From Arcuatula senhousia (Eukaryota; Mollusca; Bivalvia; Mytilida; Mytilidae): a stretch of DNA of 64,000 bases. The position numbers and the translations under genes were made by a program. The stretch is from positions 63,981,702 through 64,045,701 of the forward strand of contig OZ020307.1 in assembly GCA_963971305.1 (NCBI GenBank), read 5' to 3'. Positions 55,020 through 64,000 of this stretch are shown here, piece by piece; within the stretch, counting starts at the first letter, position 1; each line of letters starts with the position of its first letter. Under the pieces are notes generated by a model. It saw nothing but the letters and a program-made list of their open reading frames with translations. It was not told the origin of the DNA and searched no databases.

Positions 55020-57190
55020 TTTAATGATGCAAAAATCATATTTACAAAAGACACGTATGTATTATTCAAATAATTTCCGAATTTCTGTTCCTTTGAAAAT
55101 TTTTATTTTGTTTGTTTGTTTACAAAAGATGTGATATTTTTGTATTACTAAATGGTGTGTATTTTAGATTTATTTATTATAAATATTTATTTAGATTTGT
55201 TCATTGTTTCAATGTGTAAATAGTGTTTTGACAATCAGAACCAGTGGTTTGTAGAAGAGACGGGTTGTGTTTATGTAAAAACTATAATTGGTAAAATGCA
55301 CAGTTTGATAAAAGTATAGTTACATGTAATTTTGCCAATAAGATTGCCTTTGATCAAGACCTTCATCCTCTAATCATACTAAACATCAAAAGCTCTTGTT
55401 CCCATCTCAAATCATTTGCTTTCAATATAAATTCCATTTACAATTTATTTTGTGGTGTTTTTTCGTTAAATCGTTTAGATTTTTGAGTTATGTTTCTTGA
55501 ATTCTTGCTCGAATTAAACGAATGACAGAAACTCTTAGTTTTTGTTCGGTTATTTCTATACTCTCTTGTCGATCTTTTAAAAGAAAAGTTTTAGCAAATT
55601 AAAGGAAAAACTTTTTACGAAAACTACACTGATTCTTTCGACCGCTATCTATTTTTCTTCAAGTCATTTTCCATTTCTAAAAAAAATGCAAGATGATAGA
55701 TTTTTTTTCAATTTTATCAAAAATAAAATTAATACGTTTTTAGCTAAGTAAATTCACGTTTGCATAGATATGAATTTTCCAGATATTCTCGTTTTCGGAG
55801 ATAAATAATTATATAATGTTTAGTTTGCAATATATTTGAGTTCATGTAGGTCATTGTGTTTCTGTATTTTCATAATTAAAATGAGAGAAAAACCATGAGT
55901 TGTTTGATTTTTTTAAATAACATTGGCCATCCAAAACACAAACTTTCCGTGTTATATCTTCTCGATTGTTTACTGAATATCAACAATAGTATGTGATTCA
56001 TATTAATAAATAGTGAAACATGTTTAAACTGAATCCGCTTTGGATTTGAAGACCGTTTTCGGCGTAGACAAGTGTACGTTTTATACAGGTTTAAATAGAA
56101 TGCATAGAAATTTGGAAAAGGAACTTTCCGAACCGGTTTGGTTAAACATTTTTGTTTGTTTAATTCGGGTGTGATTTAAACAGGTTTTGTTTAGACAGGT
56201 TTTACTGTACTTTGCATTCACATATTGTCTACACTCATTACCAGAGATTCCATACAATCTTATTCAGGACCTATAATACTATTATACTTTCTCTAAGAAA
56301 ACACCGTCATACCCAGATGCAACTGCATCAACAAAGACTCTACATGACTTCAGATGCTATTGTTTTTCTCAATGTCTCCCAAGATCTGTCATTTCTCTTT
56401 ATTAATTGGCATCCTTCGGAACTAAACCAATTCTTAAGTGACCATTTGTGCTAATGAAATTAGTGGAGTTATCTTGACACATACGTGACAGGAACTATAT
56501 AAGTTTTCTTATTTATGGACAAAGCCGATTAACAATAGGACTCATGGACATTACAATAGTTTATAGGATCATATTAGGATTTAGGATTTGATCACAATTT
56601 GTAGTAAGACGGTCGGGGAAATTATATCAGGAAAGCATTCCGATATGAGTACCATAAAATCATCAATTCTTACATTGAGTTTAAAAAGACACAACACAAT
56701 AACGCAGCATATACATGTGACCTAATGATTACAATTCTAAAAAGTAAAAGAAAAAGTAAATCAAAGCCAGCAAAATACATGTATAGTTTTTGGGAGTTGT
56801 CAATAATACAAAATAAAACAAATCCATCTTTTTACGCTGGTAAGGTAAACTTTACATAATCTTTACATGAATAAAAACAAGACAAAATAACTTTTGCGTT
56901 TGGAAAACAGTTAATATTTTTCCCCTTGTCTCGTTGTTACATGTAGTGGTGGATTTGATTGTTATTGTTGTTCTTTTTTACCGCCATCAGCTATGGTTTA
57001 AAAGCCTTCAAACACGATCAACTGTGCCTCCATTTAGATTTTCGCTTTTAAAGGCATTAGAATTGTGTTCAATAACTTTACAACTACTACATATTTAAAC
57101 TGGTGAATTAAATCCAAAAAGTGTCTTATACCCGGTAAGACTATGAGGAATTTTGCACCACTTGATGCTCGTCTGCATGGTGCAGATAAT
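55020..57190. other. Intergenic 3' of the Zasp-like gene; nothing recognised
   Basis: AT-rich sequence with no convincing exon, repeat family or RNA gene seen. The ORF at 56212-56454 has no recognisable features. Confidence 0.45.
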
Positions 57191-57192
57191 AT

Positions 57193-57782
57193 ACAGTTGA
57201 GTCTAGTTCTAACATCTCTTTAGAACTGTCAGGAACTGTCAGGAATCTGTTCTAATTCTGTTCTGCTGACAGTTCTAGGACAGTTAATGACAAGTCCTGT
57301 CCTGTCAAAGAACAGTTCTGGACAGTTCTATCCCGTGACAAATTTAAAACTGTTCTAACCCCTGACAGTTCTAAGCTGCCATACGCCCTGACAGTTCTAA
57401 CCTGTTCTGTGCCCTGACAGCTTAGAACTGTTCTAACCTCGGACAGTTCTACCCCCTGACAGTTCTGATTGTGACGATTTCAGAACAGTATAGAATAAAG
57501 AATTGTCTGGTTAAAATAAATTTATATATCGAGTTTCATTAAATAATAATTCCGAAAATATGCGCATTTTCCGAAATAGGAGTATTTTCTTAACCCCGTG
57601 ACGTCATTTAGAACTGTCAGGGTGCAGAACTGTCCAAGGCTAGAACAGTTCTAAGATGTCAGGGCCTAGAATAGCTCTAAAGGTGTCATGGGTTAGAAAG
57701 ACAGCTGCTGTCCAGGGTTAAAACAGTTCTAGAACTGCCAGCAGAGCTGGACAGTAGAGATTTTAGAACTGGGCTCAACTGT
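57193..57782. mobile_element. Tc1/mariner-like MITE (TA duplication, CAGTTGAG ends)
   Basis: Left end TACAGTTGAGTCTAGTTCTA and right end TTAGAACTGGGCTCAACTGT + A are inverted repeats of about 26 bp with four mismatches. The element runs from CAG to CTG with TA on both sides. The interior is dense in ACAGTTCT and its complement, so it can fold extensively. No ORF was recognised. Confidence 0.72.
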
Positions 57783-58649
57783 AGTTAAATAATGAGAATA
57801 ATATATATTGAAAGTAGAAAAATAATGAATTTGATATCCGTGTTGCTAGGAGTGCAACTTAATTGAAACAACAATCCTTACATATTTATTTGTTCACAAC
57901 TGTGTTCCTAGACAAAATACTCTTTGCCTTGTGACACATGGGATTGTGGGTGAAATAAGCATATTGTAGTATTTAATAGTAATTAAATGTTTACAACCTT
58001 TCAGTCACAATATAAATTACACCCAATTGTCAATAATATTTCGTAATGAAATTACCAATTATCAACACATATCGATATGGAAACAGACTTCGGTTGTAAC
58101 ATTTGGTCAATGTACATAACAGCCACCTTCATCTGAAAAAGGATACATCCTCATCCTGGTCCGATCGTTACAAACGTATAAATTAGAGAGAGAGAATGTA
58201 TACTTATTTTTATGCTTTACATGTAGCTAGTTGAAGAATGCTTCAAATAAGAATATAGCATTTAACATACCGTAATACCTTTGTTTCAGAGACATACTCT
58301 AACAATGGTTCTATATTTTTATTTAAAGTTAAATAAGAACATTTTCAAATCCCATATTGTAACATTATGACCCACGCATAGAGACTTCAACCGAATACAT
58401 AGCGTTTTCCATATCAAGTCCCCTATCATTCCGAGACTAACATAATATGGGTCGAGGAATTATGAGCACACGAGGCCTTATATGGAAATATAAGGTCCGT
58501 TGCCAAAATACGACTTTGAATTTTTTGGCTGTTTCGCTTAGGAAAATTCACGCTTGTAAACGCTTAAAGTGTGAAGAGATGTTAAAAACACAGGAATTTC
58601 TTACCTATGTGTTCTCCATAAAATGGGGAGGGATATACAGAGCCAGATG

Positions 58650-59160
58650 AGGGCTTACTAGAACCAGAGTACCAGAACCTTCAAAAACATTTTGTGTGAC
58701 AAATGTCACCAGATTTGCTAGAACCAGAATACCAGACCCTTCAAAAACACTTTATGTGACGAGTGTCAACAGACCTACTAGAACCAGAGTACTAGAACCT
58801 TCAAACACACTTTGTGTGACAAATGTCACCCGACTCGCTAGAGCCATAGAGATATCCAAACCGTCAAAAACACTTTGATTCAAAGTGTCATCAGACATGC
58901 TAGTACCAGAGTACCTGAATCTTTAAAACACTTTGTGTGACCAGTTTGACCAGCCTTGCTAAATCAGAGTAGCAGAAACTTCAAAAACACCATTTGTTAC
59001 AAGTGTCACCAGACTTACTAGAACAAAAGTACCACCACCTCCAAAAACACTTTGTGTGACAAGGTTCGCCAGAATAGCTATTTAGAACAAGAGTGCCAAA
59101 CCTTCAAAAACAGACTTATTAGAACCAGAGAACCTGAACCTTCAAAAACACTTTCTGTGG
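58650..59160 (+). repeat. Decayed left margin of the 60-bp satellite
   Basis: About eight monomers keep the CTAGAACCAGAGTACCAGAA core but differ by many substitutions and small indels, and carry CACTTTGTGTGAC where the main array has CACCTTCTGTGG. Divergent copies at an array edge are expected where unequal exchange no longer homogenises. Confidence 0.85.
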
Positions 59161-62100
59161 TTTATGTCACCAGACCTGGTAGAACCAGGGTACCAGAACC
59201 TTCAAAAACACCTTCTGTGGTTAATGTCACCAGACCTGGTAGAACCAGGGTACCAGAACCTTCAAAAACACCTTCTGTGGTTAATGTCACCAGACCTGGT
59301 AGAACCAGGGTACCAGAACCTTCAAAAACACCTTCTGTGGTTAATGTCACCAGACCTGGTAGAACCAGGGTACCAGAACCTTCAAAAACACCTTCTGTGG
59401 TTAATGTCACCAGACCTGGTAGAACCAGGGTACCAGAACCTTCAAAAACACCTTCTGTGGTTAATGTCACCAGACCTGGTAGAACCAGGGTACCAGAACC
59501 TTCAAAAACACCTTCTGTTGTAAATGTCACCAGACCTGGTAGAACCAGGGTACCAGAACCTTCAAAAACACCTTCTGTGGTTAATGTCACCAGACCTGGT
59601 AGAACCAGAGTACCAGAACCTTCAAAAACACCTTCTGTGGTTAATGTCACCAGACCTGGTAGAACCAGGGTACCAGAACCTTCAAAACCACCTTCTGTTG
59701 TTAATGTCACCAGACCTGGTAGAACCAGGGTACCAGAACCTTCAAAAACACCTTCTGTGGTTACTGTCACCTGACCTGGTAGAACCAGAGTACCAGAACC
59801 TTCAAAAACACCTTCTGTTGTTAATGTCACCAGACCTGGTAGAACCAGAGTACCTGAACCTTCAAAAACACCTTCTGTGGTTAATGTCACCAGACCTGGT
59901 AGAACCAGGGTACCAGAACCTTCAAAAACACCTTATGTGGTTAATGTCACCAGACCTGGTAGAACCAGGGTACCAGAACCTTCAAAAACAACTTCTGTGG
60001 TTAATGTCACCAGACCTGGTAGAACCAGAGTACCAGAACCTTCAAAAACACCTTCTGTGGTTAATGTCACCAGACCTGGTAGAACCAGAGTACCAGAACC
60101 TTCAAAAATACCTTCTGTGGTTAATGTCACCAGACCTGGTAGAACCAGAGTACCAGAACCTTCAAAAACACCTTCTGTGGTTAATGTCACCAGACCTGGT
60201 AGAACCAGGGTACCAGAACCTTCAAAAACACCTTCTGTGGTTAATGTCACCAGACCTGGTAGAACCAGGGTACCAGAACCTTCAAAAACACCTTCTGTGG
60301 TTAATGTCACCAGACCTGGTAGAACCAGAGTTCCAGAACCTTCAAAAACACCTTCTGTGGTTAATGTCACCAGACCTGGTAGAACCAGAGTACCTGAACC
60401 TTCAAAAACACCTTTGTGGTTAATGTCACCAGACCTGGTAGAACCAGGGTACAAGAACATTCAAAAACAACTTCTGTGGTTAATGTCACCAGACCTGGTA
60501 GAACCAGGGTACCAGAACCTTCAAAAACACCTTCTGTGGTTAATGTCACCAGACCTGGTAGAACCAGGGTACCAGAACCTTCAAAAACACCTTCTGTGGT
60601 TAATGTCACCAGACCTGGTAGAACCAGGGTACCAGAACCTTCAAAAACACCTTCTGTGGTTAATGTCACCAGACCTGGTAGAACCAGGGTACCAGAACCT
60701 TCAAAAACACCTTCTGTGGTTAATGTCACCAGACCTGGTAGAACCAGGGTACCAGAACCTTCAAAAACACCTTCTGTGGTTAATGTCACCAGACCTGGTA
60801 GAACCAGAGTACCAGAACCTTCAAAAACACCTTCTATGGTTAATGTCACCAGACCTGGTAGAACCAGGGTACCAGAACCTTCAAAAACACCTTCTGTGGT
60901 TAATGTCACCAGACCTGGTAGAACCAGAGTACCAGAACCTTCAAAAACACCTTCTGTGGTTAATGTCACCAGACCTGGTAGAACCAGGGTACCAGAACCT
61001 TCAAAAACACCTTCTGTGGTTAATGTCACCAGACCTGGTAGAACCAGAGTACCAGAACCTTCAAAAACACCTGTGGTTAATGTCACCAGACCTGGTAGAA
61101 CCAGGGTACCAGAACCTTCAAAAACACCTTCTGTGGTTAATGTCACCAGACCTGGTAGAACCAGGGTACCAGAACCTTCAAAAACACCTTCTGTGGTTAA
61201 TGTCACCAGACCTGGTAGAACCAGAGTACCAGAACCTTCAAAAACAACTTCTGTGGTTAATGTCACCAGACCTGGTAGAACCAGAGTACCAGAACCTTCA
61301 AAAACACCTTCTGTGGTTAATGTCACCAGACCTGGTAGAACCAGGGTACCAGAACCTTCAAAAACACCTTCTGTGATTAATGTCACCAGACCTGGTAGAA
61401 CCAGGGTACCAGAAAGTTCAAAACCACCTTCTGTGGTTACTGTCACCAGACCTGGTAGAACCAGAGTACCAGAACCTTCAAAAACACCTTCTGTGGTTAA
61501 TGTCACCAGACCTGGTAGAACCAGGGTACCAGAACCTTCAAAAACACCTTCTGTAGTTAATGTCACCAGACCTGGTAGAACCAGGGTACCAGAACCTTCA
61601 AAAACACCTTCTGTGGTTAATGTCACCAGACCTGGTAGAACCAGGGTACCAGAACCTTCAAAAACACCTTCTGTGGTTAATGTCACCAGACCTGGTAGAA
61701 CCAGAGTACCTGAACCTTCAAAAACACCTTCTGTGGTTAATGTCACCAGACCTGGTAGAACCAGGGTACCAGAACATTCAAAAACAACTTCTGTGGTTAA
61801 TGTCACCAGACCTGGTAGAACCAGGGTACCAGAACCTTCAAAAACACCTTCTGTGGTTAATGTCACCAGACCTGGTAGAACCAGGGTACCAGAACCTTCA
61901 AAAACACCTTCTGTGGTTAATGTCACCAGACCTGGTAGAACCAGGGTACCAGAACCTTCAAAAACACCTTCTGTGGTTAATGTCACCAGACCTGGTAGAA
62001 CCAGGGTACCAGAACCTTCAAAAACACCTGTGGTTAATGTCACCAGACCTGGTAGAACCAGGGTACCAGAACCTTCAAAAAACACCTTCTGTGGTTAATG

Positions 62101-64000
62101 TCACCAGACCTGGTAGAACCAGAGTACCAGAACCTTCAAAAACACCTTCTGTGGTTAATGTCACCAGACCTGGTAGAACCAGGGTACCAGAACCTTCAAA
62201 AACACCTTCTGTGGTTAATGTCACCAGACCTGGTAGAACCAGGGTACCAGAACCTTCAAAAACACCTTCTGTGGTTAATGTCACCAGACCTGGTAGAACC
62301 AGGGTACCAGAACCTTCAAAAACACCTTCTGTGGTTAATGTCACCAGACCTGGTAGAACCAGATTACCAGAACCTTCAAAAACACCTTCTGTGGTTAATG
62401 TCACCAGACCTGGTAGAACCAGGGTACCAGAACCTTCAAAAACACCTTCTGTGGTTAATGTCACCAGACCTGGTAGAACCAGGGTACCAGAACCTTCAAA
62501 AACACCTTCTGTGGTTAATGTCACCAGACCTGGTAGAACCAGGGTACCTGAACCTTCAAAAACACCTTCTGTGGTAAATGTCACCAGACCTGGTAGAACC
62601 AGGGTACCAGAACCTTCAAAAACACCTTCTGTGGTTAATGTCACCAGACCTGGTAGAACCAGGGTACCAGAACCTTCAAAAACACCTTCTGTGGTTAATG
62701 TCACCAGACCTGGTAGAACCAGGGTACCAGAACCTTCAAAAACACCTTCTGTGGTTAATGTCACCAGACCTGGTAGAACCAGGGTACCAGAACCTTCAAA
62801 AACACCTTCTGTGGTTAATGTCACCAGACCTGGTAGAACCAGGGTACCAGAACCTTCAAAAACACCTTCTGTGGTTACTGTCACCAGACCTGGTAGAACC
62901 AGAGTACCAGAACCTTCAAAAACACCTTCTGTGGTTAATGTCACCAGACCTGGTAGAACCAGGGTACCAGAACCTTAAAAAACACCTTCTGTGGTTAATG
63001 TCACCAGACCTGGTAGAACCAGAGTACCAGAACCTTCAAAAACACCTTCTGTGGTTAATGTCACCAGACCTGGTAGAACCAGGGTACCAGAACCTTCAAA
63101 AACAACTTCTGTGGTTAATGTCACCAGACTTGGTAGAACCAGAGTACCTGAACCTTCAAAAACACCTTCTGTGGTTAATGTCACCAGACCTGGTAGAACC
63201 AGGGTACCAGAACCTTCAAAAACACCTTCTGTGGTTAATGTCACCAGACCTGGTAGAACCAAGGTACCAGAACCTTCAAAAACACCTTCTGTGGTTAATG
63301 TCACCAGACCTGGTAGAACCAGAGTACCAGAACCTTCAAAAACACCTTCTGTAGTTAATGTCACCAGACCTGGTAGAACCAGGGTACCAGAACCTTCAAA
63401 AACACCTTCTGTAGTTAATGTCACCAGACCTGGTAGAACCAGGGTACCAGAACCTTCAAAAACACCTTCTGTGGTTAATGTCACCAGACCTGGTAGAACC
63501 AGGGTACCAGAACCTTCAAAAACACCTTCTGTGGTTAATGTCACCAGACCTGGTAGAACCAGAGTACCAGAACCTTCAAAAACACCTTCTGTGGTTAATG
63601 TCACCAGACCTGGTAGAACCAGGGTACCAGAACCTTCAAAAACACCTTCTGTGGTTAATGTCACCAGACCTGGTAGAACCAGAGTACCAGAACCTTCAAA
63701 AACACCTTCTGTGGTTAATGTCACCAGACCTGGTAGAACCAGGGTACCAGAACCTTCAAAAACAACTTCTGTGGTTAATGTCACCAGACCTGGTAGAACC
63801 AGAGTACCAGAACCTTCAAAAACACCTTCTGTTGTTAATGTCCCCAGACCTGGTAGAACCAGGGTACCAGAACCTTCAAAAACACCTTCTGTGGTTAATG
63901 TCACCAGACCTGGTAGAACCAGAGTACCAGAACCTTCAAAAACACCTTCTGTGGTTAATGTCACCAGACCTGGTAGAACCAGAGTACCAGAACCTTCAAA
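59161..64000 (+). repeat. 60-bp satellite array, ~80 homogeneous monomers, continues past the window
   Basis: Strict 60-bp periodicity with core GTCACCAGACCTGGTAGAAC then CAGGGTACCAGAACCTTCAA. Monomers are mostly over 95% identical. The commonest variant changes CCAGGG to CCAGAG; others are tacctg, gaacattc and aacaactt. Length changes are -1 near 60412, -3 near 61070 and 62030, and +1 near 62075. Each monomer holds a short hairpin (CCTGGT-AGA-ACCAGG), and most hold GGTACC. Because 60 is divisible by 3 and monomers lack stops in several frames, long open frames appear on both strands. These are interrupted by TGA (59772), frameshifts and TAA (62976), so I treat the array as non-coding. Confidence 0.95.

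Noticed and set aside
59052..62098. Long plus- and minus-strand ORFs of 240-572 residues in the satellite
   Set aside because: They are products of a 60-bp unit without stops in several frames, open on both strands, with stops and ±1 shifts breaking any single frame.

Overview
The window looks like nuclear DNA from a bivalve mollusc, probably a mytilid-type mussel. It is AT-rich and intron-rich, with splice-consistent animal genes (GT..AG introns, matching phases). TACATGTA-type words are frequent, and the non-coding space is crowded with MITEs, LINE relics, fragments of a YIDD-type reverse transcriptase element and tandem repeats. The species assignment is inference from repeat style and protein similarity recalled from memory; no search was run.

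Three protein genes can be assembled by hand with every exon junction in phase. (1) 808-9593, minus strand: a TTC38-like tetratricopeptide-repeat protein, nine exons, first exon not found and the 3' end beyond the left edge. (2) 16979-21794, plus strand: a complete six-exon SLC16/monocarboxylate-transporter-like MFS protein of 547 residues. (3) 28780-54766, plus strand: a complete gene of the ALP/Enigma/ZASP family (PDZ domain, ZASP motif, ALP-type motif), 998 residues in the longest chain. It has a 511-residue Q/N/Y/P-rich exon, no LIM domain, and a 3' half built from skippable phase 1-1 exons that repeat one short motif. This is the biologically most interesting locus: a muscle Z-disc/dense-body-type scaffold whose C-terminal motif number could be set by splicing.

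Between genes 2 and 3 (25620-26660, minus strand) lies a diverged relic of nuclear rDNA (end of ITS2 plus 5' end of 28S) interrupted by a ~395-bp insertion that itself holds a smaller MITE. The intron at 45948-53302 of gene 3 contains a 6.46-kb block bounded by a perfect 30-bp inverted repeat, with minisatellites just inside both ends.

From about 58650 to the right edge is a 60-bp satellite (about 80 homogeneous monomers plus a decayed left margin). It is open in several frames on both strands but is best read as non-coding. Other repeats include LINE relics (13838-15695, 32218-32700, 41040-41450, 50060-50724), RT-element tails, MITEs with recognisable target-site duplications (TAA, TA, 8 bp), a ~147-bp tandem array (23290-24110) and two other low-copy arrays.
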